DNA of 37,881 nt from Gemmatimonadota bacterium. GTDB taxonomy: Bacteria > Gemmatimonadota > Gemmatimonadetes > Longimicrobiales > Gaopeijiaceae. Of the stretch, positions 7,189-15,305 are shown in pieces. The DNA is taken from NCBI GenBank assembly GCA_012267505.1, contig JAAXGI010000063.1, positions 1 to 37,881 of the forward strand. Reading direction: 5' to 3'. The notes below the pieces were generated by a model, which was given only the letters and a program-made list of their open reading frames with translations, was not told where the DNA came from and did no database searches. The first letter of the stretch is position 1. Every line of letters begins with the position of its first letter. The translations under genes and the position numbers were made by a program.

Positions 7189-8307
7189 TTACGCCTCCTC
7201 TGCGAGTGGGATACGGACCGAGCGAAGGATTTCGCCGGCAAGGTTGCTGAGCGCCGATCCAGCCGGGGATTCCGGGGCCGACACGACGATCGGCGTGCCA
7301 CCGTCACCCCCCGACCGGACGGCCGGATCGAGCGGGATGGACCCCAGAAAGGGAAGACCCATCTCACGAGCCAGACGCTCGCCTCCACCCCTCCCGAAGA
7401 CATCGACCATCTCACCGCAGTGCGGGCAGACGAGACCGCTCATATTCTCGGCGATCCCGAGGACGCGCGTGTTAACGCGCTCGAACATCTTCACGCCGCG
7501 CCGGACGTCGCCCACCGAGACCGCCTGCGGGGTCGTGACCATCACCGCCCCCTCCACATCGATCGTCTGGACGAGCGATAGCTGGGCATCCCCCGTCCCC
7601 GGCGGCATATCAACGACCATGACGTCGAGCGGACCCCAGTTCACCTGGGTGATGAATTGCCTCAGGATCCCCGATATGAGGGGCCCGCGCATGATCGCCG
7701 GCTGCTCCTCCTCCAGAAGAAAACCGAGACTCATCAGCCGCACGCCGTGCGCCTCGAGGGGCTCGATCATCTCGCTTCCCTTTGACCCGGTGACGCGGGG
7801 GCGCCTCGACTCACCGAACATTCTCGGAATATTCGGCCCGTAGATGTCGGCGTCCAGCAGGCCCACCCCCAGCCCCTCCGAAGCCAGTGCGACGGCCAGG
7901 TTCGTGGCCACCATGGATTTGCCCACGCCTCCCTTACCCGACGACACGGCGATGACGTGGGAGACGTCGGCCAGGACGCCCGGATCGGGTGTCGGGGGCG
8001 GGATCGATCCCGGCTCAGGCCGCCGGCGACGCCCGGCGGCGCGACGGGGATCGGCTGCCGGTTGGGGAAGCTGGAGGTTCACCCGGACACGGCTGACTCC
8101 CTCAACCGCCTCGACAGCCGTGCGGGCGGCCCTCACGAGCCCGTCGGGCACTTCGCCCTTGAGGTTGAAGGAGAACCGGACGCGACCGTCGTCGTCGACC
8201 TCGAGCTCCCCGACGTGCCCACTCGCGACGACGTCGGTCCCCGTCCCGGGGTGCGTGACCGTGCGAAGGGCTTCCGCGATGGAACGCTTCAGGTCCTCTT
8301 GGGACAT
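7189..8307 (-). CDS. mrp: Mrp/ApbC (NUBPL-type) iron-sulfur cluster carrier ATPase
   Basis: 372 aa from ATG 8307 (MSQEDLKRSI); the frame opens 10 codons earlier, but that extension is not family-like. The N-terminal 80 residues are a MIP18/DUF59 domain. A Pro/Arg-rich linker (about 82-112) follows, then a deviant Walker P-loop ATPase with GKGGVGKS (124-131), switch DADIYGPN (152-159) and VVDMPPGTGDAQL (231-243). The paired cysteines CPHC (294-297) hold a bridging 4Fe-4S cluster in the dimer. Mrp proteins deliver Fe-S clusters to apo-enzymes. It is separated from the upstream nifU gene by an intrinsic terminator and is followed without a gap by the small ATC-start gene. Assignment is secure; client proteins are unknown. 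Confidence 0.96.
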   Translation of the reverse strand: MSQEDLKRSIAEALRTVTHPGTGTDVVASGHVGELEVDDDGRVRFSFNLKGEVPDGLVRAARTAVEAVEGVSRVRVNLQLPQPAADPRRAAGRRRRPEPGSIPPPTPDPGVLADVSHVIAVSSGKGGVGKSMVATNLAVALASEGLGVGLLDADIYGPNIPRMFGESRRPRVTGSKGSEMIEPLEAHGVRLMSLGFLLEEEQPAIMRGPLISGILRQFITQVNWGPLDVMVVDMPPGTGDAQLSLVQTIDVEGAVMVTTPQAVSVGDVRRGVKMFERVNTRVLGIAENMSGLVCPHCGEMVDVFGRGGGERLAREMGLPFLGSIPLDPAVRSGGDGGTPIVVSAPESPAGSALSNLAGEILRSVRIPLAEEA

Positions 8308-8335
8308 CAGGCGTCCGTCGCCTCCCGGAGCGTGC

Positions 8336-8370
8336 AAAAAAAGCGGCGCACCCCCTCGAGGGAGCGCGCC
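8336..8370 (-). terminator. Rho-independent terminator after nifU
   Basis: On the minus strand the arms GGCGCG-CTCCC and GGGGG-T-GCGCC form an 11-bp stem (two G-U pairs) closed by a TCGA tetraloop. GC and seven T follow. It starts 56 nt after the nifU stop and ends 29 nt before the mrp ATG, so it ends the nifU transcript or attenuates readthrough into mrp. Confidence 0.75.
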
Positions 8371-8425
8371 TCCTGGTGGGGCACGGGAGCGGTTCTGACA
8401 CCCCGCCCACCCGGTGCCCGCCCAT

Positions 8426-8656
8426 CTAAATCGCCATGACCTCCGTGACTTCCGGCACGGTGCTCCGGATGCGCCGCTCGATCCCGTCCTTGAGCGTCAG
8501 CATCGAGATGGGACACGACTCGCACGCGCCCATCAGCCGGAGATGCACGATCCCCTCGGACTCCTCGAAGCCCAGGAACTCGACATCTCCGCCATCGGCG
8601 TGAAGAGCCGGACGGATCTGATCGAGGATCTCGATAATCTGGTGCTCTTTCGACAC
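8426..8656 (-). CDS. NifU-like C-terminal domain protein (Fe-S scaffold)
   Basis: 76 aa. The frame reaches back to 8680, but GGAGG with 6-nt spacing precedes GTG 8656, and the family begins at the helix right after it (KEHQIIEILDQIRPALHADGGDVEF). The CxxC pair is Cys45 and Cys48 in MGACESCPIS, the residues that hold a labile 4Fe-4S cluster in NifU/Nfu proteins. It acts in the cytosol as a late-stage scaffold or carrier. Only this domain is present, as in Nfu-type stand-alone proteins. Its neighbour downstream is the Fe-S carrier Mrp, but a strong intrinsic terminator lies between them. An 85-nt gap with nothing recognisable separates it from the STAS-like gene upstream. Confidence 0.92.
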   Translation of the reverse strand: MSKEHQIIEILDQIRPALHADGGDVEFLGFEESEGIVHLRLMGACESCPISMLTLKDGIERRIRSTVPEVTEVMAI

Positions 8657-8741
8657 GGGGCTCCTCCCCGGAACGGACACCGCGCAAGGCGCTGAGAACC
8701 CCGGACGCCCGCATCGGTTCCATCCAGTCGCGCGTACTCAG

Positions 8742-9332
8742 CTATGTGCGGAGAAGCGTGCTCAGGGCGTGGAGGTCTCCGCTCGCGGGGTTTCGGAAGA
8801 CGAGACGGCGGGTCAGGAGCGCGTCCAGATCGCGCCTTTGCCCGCGCGCTGCCACGAGCTCGGCCACTTTCCCTGCCCTGACACAACCTGACCGCTCCAC
8901 CCTCGACCAGAGGGTCCGCTCCCCGTCCGAGCCCACCCCGATCATGTTGTAGCGCCCGGGCCCGGTCTCGGCCACGACGGCGAGCGCGTGCCGTTCCAGC
9001 ACGGCCTCGATGGGATCCCGGTGATGCGCCTTGACGCCCATCAGGACAAAGAAGGCCGATCCAGCCGGCCCACGCTTGCGCAGGAGGAGCTTCGCGACCA
9101 CCTCGTCCGCACACGAGTAGTCGAGGATCGCCACCGACGAGAGGTCGACCAGCGAGAGGGCCGGAGCAACCAGCATATCCAGCTGACGCTCGATCGCGAT
9201 CCGAACGGCCCGCCCGGTCGGCCGCGTCACAAGATGCGAGCGGAGGCTCGTCACGCTCCGCTCGAGGAGTTCCCGGACATCGACCGCCAGGGCACTGAGC
9301 TCCAGGTCGCCGAAGCGCCGGCCGTGTCTCAC
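8742..9332 (-). CDS. STAS-like (DUF4325-type) protein with extra C-terminal domain
   Basis: 196 aa from GTG 9332, whose bases overlap the stop of the GHKL ATPase gene (GTGA), so the two are translationally coupled. Residues of about 42-125 look like a STAS-like fold: alternating strands with the core SLVDLSSVAILDYSCADEVVAKLL, which follows the DUF4325 pattern of strand, SS/YS turn and helix (Ser73 or Cys74 near the position phosphorylated in true STAS anti-anti-sigma factors). Residues of about 138-196 form a second part, (TLWSRVERSG..VAELVAA..DLDALLTRRLVFRN), that reads like a small winged-helix domain. I infer it is the regulated partner of the upstream ATPase. Whether it binds DNA, a sigma factor or another target cannot be told. 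Confidence 0.72.
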   Translation of the reverse strand: MRHGRRFGDLELSALAVDVRELLERSVTSLRSHLVTRPTGRAVRIAIERQLDMLVAPALSLVDLSSVAILDYSCADEVVAKLLLRKRGPAGSAFFVLMGVKAHHRDPIEAVLERHALAVVAETGPGRYNMIGVGSDGERTLWSRVERSGCVRAGKVAELVAARGQRRDLDALLTRRLVFRNPASGDLHALSTLLRT

Positions 9333-10216
9333 GGCTGGGCCCCGGCCGGCAGGATGATCGTAATCTGGGCACCGGGGAAAGGCGCGAGGCCGTCCTCGAG
9401 CGGTGCCATTTCATCCCAGTCCGGGACATCGGCGATCCGCGCCGTCCCGCTCCGGATCGCGATGCCGCCGTGCCACCGCCTGACCTGCCTGCGGATCTGC
9501 TGGATCCCCTGGCCCCTGCCCTGGTCGGGAAACCGCGTGAGCCCATGGATGAATGCAGCCTCGAGCGCCGTGGCGTCCCCCCACCGATCCCCGTAGCGGC
9601 CCGAGTATTCCCCTTCAAGGGAGCCACGAAAGCCCCGGCCCACGTCACCGACCCCGATCACAAGGACCTCGCGGCCGAGCCTCTTCTTCCAGAGATAGCT
9701 CTGGGCCGCAACCCACCCCGGCGCGCCGGCGTGTTCGAGAATGTTCTGGCATACTTCCGACAGGACCACTGGAAACTGAACGACCGCCGTGGGCGGATAA
9801 CGGAGTGTGCGGGCAAGGATCCTGCCCGCGCGGTCGTGGACTAGGTCCACGACCGCGTGGACGTCCCGGTTCTCCTCGATCCTCGTGAGCTCGAGGAGGA
9901 CCTCCGATCTCCTCGCCTGCCGCCTTCCTGACGGGAGTGGCTCACGGAAGATACCCTCGGCCGCGGCCGGGAAGCCCATCCTCCCGAGGTAGGCAAGCAC
10001 CTCCCCCCCCTCCGGGAGCTTGAGCACGGGGGGCTCACCGCACCGCTCGCCCATCACGCGGCCGAGCGAGAGGAGCCCGATCATCCCCACCGGGTCGACC
10101 CACCGGATCCGGTGTGCATCGAGGAGGACGCTTCCCTCGACGGAGTCGGAGGCAAGCCCCAAGAGCTGGTCGACGCTCCGGTAGTCGAGCGACGTGGGAA
10201 CCGGGATGACCTTCAT
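9329..10216 (-). CDS. STAS-like domain fused to GHKL (anti-sigma-type) ATPase
   Basis: 295 aa from ATG 10216, overlapping the pfkB stop by 4 nt (ATGA). Residues 1-95 resemble a STAS/MlaB-like domain (SVLLDAHRIRWVDPVGMIGLLSLGRVM, then a strand and a LAYLGRMGF helix). Residues of about 105-292 are a Bergerat-fold ATPase: N box SEVCQNILEHA (153-163) with the Mg-binding Asn158, G1 box GVGDVGRGF (188-196), and G2 box GRGQGIQQI (233-241). There is no histidine-phosphorylation helix, so it is not a classical sensor kinase. It resembles RsbW/SpoIIAB-type switch kinases or STAS-paired ATPases. The downstream gene encodes a STAS-like protein, a natural partner. Role as a partner-switching kinase is inferred. 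Confidence 0.8.
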   Translation of the reverse strand: MKVIPVPTSLDYRSVDQLLGLASDSVEGSVLLDAHRIRWVDPVGMIGLLSLGRVMGERCGEPPVLKLPEGGEVLAYLGRMGFPAAAEGIFREPLPSGRRQARRSEVLLELTRIEENRDVHAVVDLVHDRAGRILARTLRYPPTAVVQFPVVLSEVCQNILEHAGAPGWVAAQSYLWKKRLGREVLVIGVGDVGRGFRGSLEGEYSGRYGDRWGDATALEAAFIHGLTRFPDQGRGQGIQQIRRQVRRWHGGIAIRSGTARIADVPDWDEMAPLEDGLAPFPGAQITIILPAGAQP

Positions 10217-11247
10217 TTCACCCCCGGTGCCGGGTCGATCTGCCGGTCCAGATGGCGGCCGAGACCCAAGGCTCCCCGATGCTCCACATTACGCGCCGCG
10301 CGACGGTTCGCCTCCGCCATCGCATCCTCGAGGGAGGCGCCTGTCAGGAGCCCGCTGAAGCATGATGCGCCCCAGACGTCGCCACACCCAGTCGGATCCC
10401 CGTCCCCCTCGGCAACTGCCGCCCCCTCCACTCTCGCGCTCCGCACAGGTCCCGGGACGGCAAGCCCCCCGCGCCGCACGGGCCAAGTGAAGGGATCGGG
10501 ATCGAAGCACGGACTCGCAACGTAGGCGGCTCCCCTGGGACCGAGGGTCACGTTGATCAGCTTGAGCTCCGGCCCTACCGCGTCGGCTGCCAGTTTGAGC
10601 GGATCGCCACGCGCGTGGCCGAGGAGCGCGAACTCGGCCTCGTTCATCTGGACCGCGTCAAAGCAGCACAGCCATTCCGTCCAGCGGAGAAGCGGCTGCG
10701 GCACCCGCTCCCCGCTCCGGCCGAGCCCGAGGAAGAGGGAATGGAGATCGGCGTACGTCGGACCGGCGAACGCCTCGCGGAGCCGGCGTGCGGTCCCGAG
10801 CTCCATCTCGAATCCGGATATGAAGTTGAGATACAGCGCGTCGCACCCGCGTGTGAGTGGCGCAAGCTCTTCCCACGTCCAAGGCGGCACTCCGCCCGTC
10901 AGCCTCTCCGTCACGCGCACGTGCCCGGCGTAGCGCATCTCCACCTCGTTGTTCGGCTCGGGCACGACCACGACGCCGGGCCCGATTCGGACCCTCGGCA
11001 GCGAGCGGAGGAAACGGAAGGCCTCTTCCGCCCGGTCCTGCCCCACTTTCACGATCGGACCGATCGACCATGGCTCCGGAAGCGCGACCGTCAGCGCCTC
11101 GAGTGCATACCCGATCCCGCCCCATCCCGTGAGGGTCTCGGCTGCGGTGTTCCCGCGGGAGATCTTGTCCCAGACGAGCGTGCCGACCACACCCAGCAGG
11201 CGGCGTTCGCGCACGCCGTGCCGGTGCCGGATGGAGGCGTCAACCAT
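10213..11247 (-). CDS. PfkB-family carbohydrate/nucleoside kinase
   Basis: 344 aa from ATG 11247, overlapping the lepA stop by 8 nt. The ribokinase fold shows in the glycine motif [15 protein letters not shown] (about 40-54) and the C-terminal signature [18 protein letters not shown] (284-301), where Asp290 is the expected catalytic base and the anion hole is TGCGD rather than TGAGD. Family members phosphorylate sugars or nucleosides with ATP. The substrate cannot be read from the sequence. Residues 95-105 ([12 protein letters not shown]) form the lid strands. It is the first gene of a coupled trio with a GHKL ATPase and a STAS-like protein, an odd setting for a sugar kinase. A role in producing or removing a signal for that pair is possible but unproven. 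Confidence 0.88.
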   Translation of the reverse strand: MVDASIRHRHGVRERRLLGVVGTLVWDKISRGNTAAETLTGWGGIGYALEALTVALPEPWSIGPIVKVGQDRAEEAFRFLRSLPRVRIGPGVVVVPEPNNEVEMRYAGHVRVTERLTGGVPPWTWEELAPLTRGCDALYLNFISGFEMELGTARRLREAFAGPTYADLHSLFLGLGRSGERVPQPLLRWTEWLCCFDAVQMNEAEFALLGHARGDPLKLAADAVGPELKLINVTLGPRGAAYVASPCFDPDPFTWPVRRGGLAVPGPVRSARVEGAAVAEGDGDPTGCGDVWGASCFSGLLTGASLEDAMAEANRRAARNVEHRGALGLGRHLDRQIDPAPGVK

Positions 11248-13048
11248 CGAGCGATAGGACGGCGAGGAAGGCTTCCTGCGGGATCTCGACGGAACCCACC
11301 TGCTTCATCCGCTTCTTCCCCTCCTTCTGCTTCTCGAGGAGCTTGCGCTTGCGGGTGATGTCACCCCCGTAGCACTTCGCCGTGACGTTCTTCCGCACGG
11401 GACGGATGTTCTGGCGCGCCACAACCCTCCCCCCGGTCGCGGCCTGGAGTGCCACCTGGTACTGCTGGCGGGGAATCAACTCCTTCAAGCGCCGAACGAG
11501 ATCGCGGCCGTGGGACTCCGCCTTCGTTCGGTGGATGATCACCGAGAAGGCGTCGACCGGAGCCCCGTTCACGAGGATGTCGAGCCGCGCTAGGCTGTCC
11601 TCCCTGTAGTCGAGAAACTCGTAGTCGAATCCGGCATAGCCGCGCGTGCCGCTCTTCAGCCGGTCGTAGAAGTCGAGCACGATCTCCGCCAAGGGCAGCT
11701 CGTAGTCGAGTTCGACCCGCTCGGTGTCAAGGTACTGCATTCCCTTGAAGACGCCCCTCCGGTCGTGCGCGAGCTTCTGCACATTCCCGATGTACTCGGC
11801 GGGGCAGACGATCCGGGCCCGCACGATCGGCTCTTCGATCCGGTCGATGACGCCCCGGCCGGGGAGTTTCGTCGGGGTCTCGACGTGGACGACCTCGCCG
11901 TTCGTCAGGGTCACCCGGTACTCGACATTCGGAACCGTGGTGATCAGATCGACTCCAAACTCCCGGTCGAGCCGCTCCTGGACGATCTCCATGTGAAGCA
12001 GCCCGAGGAATCCGCAACGGAACCCGAACCCGAGGGCGGCGGACGTCTCCGGCTCGGACTGGAGAGAGGCGTCGTTCAGCTTGAGCCGGTCGAGGGCATC
12101 ACGGAGCTCCTCGTAGTTGTCGGAGTCGGTCGGGTAGAGTCCCGCAAACACCATTGGTCTTATCCGCTGGTAGCCCGGAAGGAGCTCCCTGGCCCGCCGG
12201 CCGGCGTCCAGCACCGTATCCCCGACCGCAGTATGGCTGACCTCCTTGATCGCGGCCACGAGGTAGCCCACGTCCCCCGGCCCGAGGCTCGGGCGGGGGA
12301 TGCGCTTCAGCTGTTGGATCCCCACCTCCGTGACCTCGTAGGTCTCGGGGTGGGAGCCAAATGCGATGACCGTCCCCGGCTCGAGCGTCCCGTCGAACAC
12401 CCGGATCGACGGGACGGCACCCAGGTACTGGTCATAGTAGGAATCGAAGACGAGGGCCCGCGTCGGCGCGTCCGGAGCGCCCACGGGCGGGGGAACCCGC
12501 TCGACGACCGCATCGAGCACGGGTCCGATCCCGACGCCGTCCTTGGCCGAAACGGGGAGGATCGCCTCGGGCTCCACCCCCAGCAACTCTGCGAGCTCGC
12601 CGGCTCGCCGCTCCACCTCGGCGCTGGGGAGATCGATCTTGTTCAGTACCGGGATGATCTCGAGTCCCGCGTCCATGGCCAGGAAGAGATTCGAGAGCGT
12701 CTGGGCCTCGACCCCCTGGCTCGCATCCACGACGAGGATCGCACCCTCGCACGCAGCGAGTGACCGCGACACCTCGTAGGTGAAGTCGACGTGGCCGGGC
12801 GTGTCGATGAGATTGAACCCGTAGATCCGGCCGTCGGGAGCCCGGTAGTCCATCCGGACCGCGTGGAGCTTGATCGTGATCCCGCGCTCCCGCTCAAGTT
12901 CGTTCGAGTCTAGAACCTGTGCCCGCATGCTGCGCGCATCGAGAGTCCCGGTCGCCTCGAGGAGCCGGTCGGCGAGCGTGGATTTCCCGTGGTCGATGTG
13001 GGCCACGATGCAGAAATTTCGGATGTTCGAGATGCGCACGGGTCCCAC
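11240..13048 (-). CDS. lepA: Elongation factor 4 (LepA), back-translocating GTPase
   Basis: 602 aa, full length, from GTG 13048 ([12 protein letters not shown]); GGGAAC just before it is a weak ribosome site. Translational GTPase that acts on ribosomes during initiation or stalled elongation and in 30S biogenesis. G1 is AHIDHGKST (16-24), switch [10 protein letters not shown] (82-89) and G4 NKID (in [11 protein letters not shown]). The Tyr-rich C-terminal domain specific to EF4 is present ([19 protein letters not shown], then [16 protein letters not shown]). A promoter-like pair stands 39-67 nt upstream. The gene leads the four-gene overlapping series lepA, pfkB, GHKL ATPase and STAS-like. 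A long open frame on the other strand is a GC artefact. Confidence 0.98.
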   Translation of the reverse strand: MGPVRISNIRNFCIVAHIDHGKSTLADRLLEATGTLDARSMRAQVLDSNELERERGITIKLHAVRMDYRAPDGRIYGFNLIDTPGHVDFTYEVSRSLAACEGAILVVDASQGVEAQTLSNLFLAMDAGLEIIPVLNKIDLPSAEVERRAGELAELLGVEPEAILPVSAKDGVGIGPVLDAVVERVPPPVGAPDAPTRALVFDSYYDQYLGAVPSIRVFDGTLEPGTVIAFGSHPETYEVTEVGIQQLKRIPRPSLGPGDVGYLVAAIKEVSHTAVGDTVLDAGRRARELLPGYQRIRPMVFAGLYPTDSDNYEELRDALDRLKLNDASLQSEPETSAALGFGFRCGFLGLLHMEIVQERLDREFGVDLITTVPNVEYRVTLTNGEVVHVETPTKLPGRGVIDRIEEPIVRARIVCPAEYIGNVQKLAHDRRGVFKGMQYLDTERVELDYELPLAEIVLDFYDRLKSGTRGYAGFDYEFLDYREDSLARLDILVNGAPVDAFSVIIHRTKAESHGRDLVRRLKELIPRQQYQVALQAATGGRVVARQNIRPVRKNVTAKCYGGDITRKRKLLEKQKEGKKRMKQVGSVEIPQEAFLAVLSLDG

Positions 13049-13086
13049 GTTCCCGGATGCCGGGGTTGTATGGAGGGGTCAGGAAG

Positions 13087-13115
13087 AGTCTAACCCGGAG
13101 AAAAACCGGGATCAA
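13087..13115 (-). promoter_or_regulatory. Sigma-70-type promoter for lepA with dyad in spacer
   Basis: On the minus strand TTGATC (13115-13110) and TAGACT (13092-13087) are 17 nt apart, and the -10 element ends 38 nt before the lepA GTG. The spacer itself holds an inverted repeat, CCCGG-7-CCGGG (13094-13110), that could bind a repressor. Match to consensus is 4 of 6 in each box. Confidence 0.5.
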
Positions 13116-13170
13116 TCGAGGGGACGAAGCGGCGCATTTGCGCCGGGACCGTCCGTGCGGGCGACTCGTG

Positions 13171-14223
13171 TTACTCGCGGCGGCGAAGGATCGGGCGATC
13201 CGGAGTCGGGCGTGATCCCGGAAGGATGGGCACGCCCTCCGTGCCGCCGTCATCCCCGTCGGGGGCGAGCGTCCGTGGGCCGCCGGCTGGCCCCGGCGGC
13301 CCGGCATCGCCCCCAGCCTGCACCGGGACCCGGCGCACGGAGGGATCCCCCGGGAGAGGACGCGGCGCCCCCGGTCTTCCTTCCCCGGCGCGGCTCCGCA
13401 CGATGGGCGTTCCCGGCTCCCCGCGGATCCGGCTCGTGAAGGCAAACTGGGGGAGCCCCGGGTCCGGGGGCTGGGCATAGACGACCTGGTCGCCCCGGTA
13501 GCGGGTCGCCGGGTAGAAGTACGGGTCGTTGAAGATCACAACCCGCACGTCCATACACGTCTGATGATAGGGGTTCCACGCCTCGGCGGGCTGCGCGTCG
13601 TGGCACTGGAAGCAGAGGAAACGCGGGTAGGAGTAGGACTCTCCCACGTGGTAAGTCGCGAAATCCAGCGCGTAGTCCTCCCCGACCCCGGGAAGGAGTG
13701 CGCGGCGCATTTCGTCGACGGCGACGTAGGGGTCGGTCCGGATCGGCAGCCCCCAGAGGGCTGCACCCCACTGCCCGCCCGAGATCCGGTCTCGGGTGAT
13801 AGGATCGCGCGACGCGAGAACGAAGAAGTAGCCCACCCCGGGCGACGCCTCCACCTCCCACCCATCGGGCTCGGGGAAACGGAGCTCGTAGTCGCGGCCG
13901 GCGAGCGCGACTTCGCTCTCGCCGGCGGCGTTGATGAGCCTCAGCACGCCACCCGTGTCAATATGGAGGATGAGGAGATGAGAGTCGGTGCCCGCGCGGT
14001 AGTACACGCTCGGGCGGTCACCGGGGACGAACACCGGATCGATACCGCGTTCGAGCCAGATCCGCGTCTCAAGAGGACCGGTGCCGACCGGCGGGGGCGG
14101 GGGATACACCTGCGCGGCAAGCCGCCCGGGCGCGAGCGGGAAGAGCGCGACTGTGCCGACGACGGCTGCGAACGCGGGGCCCGCGTGGACAACACGGCGC
14201 TCCGGCGGTGCAGGCCGGATCAT
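13171..14223 (-). CDS. Exported DUF4384-like protein with CXXCH motif
   Basis: 350 aa. The N-terminus has Arg residues then a hydrophobic stretch (about 15-36) ending LAAQ, a probable Sec signal peptide. Residues of about 53-140 match the DUF4384 style (IWLERG..PVFVPGDRPSVYYRAGTDSHLLILHIDTGGVLRLI), a domain often found in surface proteins that sense or bind ligands. Then comes a less familiar domain with CFQCHD (204-209), a later Cys223, and aromatic-rich YDP-like segments (FNDPYFYP). The last 80 residues are a Pro/Gly/Arg-rich tail without clear structure. CXXCH is the haem c attachment motif, but one motif is not proof; zinc or a disulfide is as likely. It stands 122 nt upstream of lepA in the same orientation, and divergent from DUF58. 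Confidence 0.75.
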   Translation of the reverse strand: MIRPAPPERRVVHAGPAFAAVVGTVALFPLAPGRLAAQVYPPPPPVGTGPLETRIWLERGIDPVFVPGDRPSVYYRAGTDSHLLILHIDTGGVLRLINAAGESEVALAGRDYELRFPEPDGWEVEASPGVGYFFVLASRDPITRDRISGGQWGAALWGLPIRTDPYVAVDEMRRALLPGVGEDYALDFATYHVGESYSYPRFLCFQCHDAQPAEAWNPYHQTCMDVRVVIFNDPYFYPATRYRGDQVVYAQPPDPGLPQFAFTSRIRGEPGTPIVRSRAGEGRPGAPRPLPGDPSVRRVPVQAGGDAGPPGPAGGPRTLAPDGDDGGTEGVPILPGSRPTPDRPILRRRE

Positions 14224-14331
14224 ACCCGCGCGTCTGCCATCAATGGTCCCATCCGCCGCTTCCTCTCCCGATCGCGGGCGGGCGGCTCCGCACTCCGGAG
14301 GTGCCCGCGCCGCGCCTTCTTGCTATGGCGA

Positions 14332-14360
14332 TTGCAGGCAAAACGTTCCCTCGGTAGCTT
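14332..14360 (+). promoter_or_regulatory. Possible promoter for DUF58-BatA-mfd operon
   Basis: TTGCAG (14332-14337) and TAGCTT (14355-14360) are 17 nt apart and the ATG at 14372 is only 11 nt past the -10 box. If real, the mRNA would be nearly leaderless, and there is indeed no ribosome site before that ATG. Box matches are modest. Confidence 0.3.
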
Positions 14361-14371
14361 CGGGCCTCCAG

Positions 14372-15298
14372 ATGAACCCGCCCACTACTGTCCGAGAACC
14401 TGCCCGCGCCGAGCTCCTCGGTCCTGAAGACCTTGCGAAGCTGGGTGGCCTCGAGGTGCGCACGCGCGCCGTGGTTGAGGGCTTCTTCCTAGGCCTTCAC
14501 CGCTCGCCGCACAGGGGCTTTTCCGCAGAATTCGCGGAGTCGCGAGCCTACCGTCCGGGTGACGACGTCAGGCACATCGACTGGCGCATGTACGCCCGTT
14601 CGGACCGCTACTATGTCAAGCAGTTCGAGGAGGAAACGAACCTGCGTGCCCACCTCCTGCTGGACGTGAGCGCCTCCATGGGGTGGAGCTCGCGGCCGGG
14701 TGTGCTCCCGACGAAGATGTGGTACGCGAGCTCGCTCGCGGCCGCGCTCGCCTTGATCCTTCTCAGGCAGGGAGACCGTGCCGGGCTCGCCGCCTTCGAC
14801 GACCGGATCCGGCGCTGGGTATCCGCACGGGGCGGGCGTCGCCACTGGCTCGAGTTTGCGCGCAATCTCGAGGACCTCGATGCGTCCGGGTCGACGGACG
14901 CCTCAACGGCGATCCGGGAGGTGGCCCTGAGGCTCTATCGCCGCGGTCTGGTGATTCTCGTCTCCGATCTGCTCGTCGACCCCGGCGAGACGGTGCGTGC
15001 GCTCCGCTACCTGGCCCACCGGAAACACCAGGTCATGGTCTTCCACCTCCTCGACCCGGGAGAGCGTGATCTCTCGGGAACGGGCGACGCCGTATTCCGC
15101 GACCCGGAGACCGGCGAGGAGCTGCTAGTCGATCTGGCTGAGGTGCGCGAAGACTACCGCGACGCGGTCGAGCGGGCACTTACCGAGTGGGAACGCACGC
15201 TCCGGCCGGCGGGCGTGGACCACCTCCTCGTCGACACCTCGGCACCCCTTGCGGGAACGCTCCGGGCATTCCTGAGGAAACGGGAGCGGTTGGGCTAG
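14372..15298 (+). CDS. DUF58 protein (vWA-like, Bat/MoxR-associated)
   Basis: 308 aa from ATG 14372; the open frame starts earlier, but MNPPTTVREP places the family core at the normal distance. The DUF58 signature YRPGDDVRHIDW (60-71) is complete and precedes a vWA-like strand LLLDVSASM (95-103) with the DxSxS metal-site residues Asp98, Ser100 and Ser102. DUF58 proteins usually lie in MoxR-BatA-BatB clusters and are thought to help assemble or insert envelope complexes. Here no MoxR ATPase is beside it, but the next gene (7 nt away) is BatA-like. It is a soluble protein without membrane segments. It starts a plus-strand operon that runs to mfd and probably beyond. Confidence 0.9.
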   Translation: MNPPTTVREPARAELLGPEDLAKLGGLEVRTRAVVEGFFLGLHRSPHRGFSAEFAESRAYRPGDDVRHIDWRMYARSDRYYVKQFEEETNLRAHLLLDVSASMGWSSRPGVLPTKMWYASSLAAALALILLRQGDRAGLAAFDDRIRRWVSARGGRRHWLEFARNLEDLDASGSTDASTAIREVALRLYRRGLVILVSDLLVDPGETVRALRYLAHRKHQVMVFHLLDPGERDLSGTGDAVFRDPETGEELLVDLAEVREDYRDAVERALTEWERTLRPAGVDHLLVDTSAPLAGTLRAFLRKRERLG

Positions 15299-15305
15299 GC
15301 CTCCC

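Noticed and set aside
11765-12763. Open frame of 332 codons on the plus strand opposite lepA
   Set aside because: Shadow of a GC-rich gene; LepA motifs are intact on the minus strand and the antisense translation has no recognised pattern.
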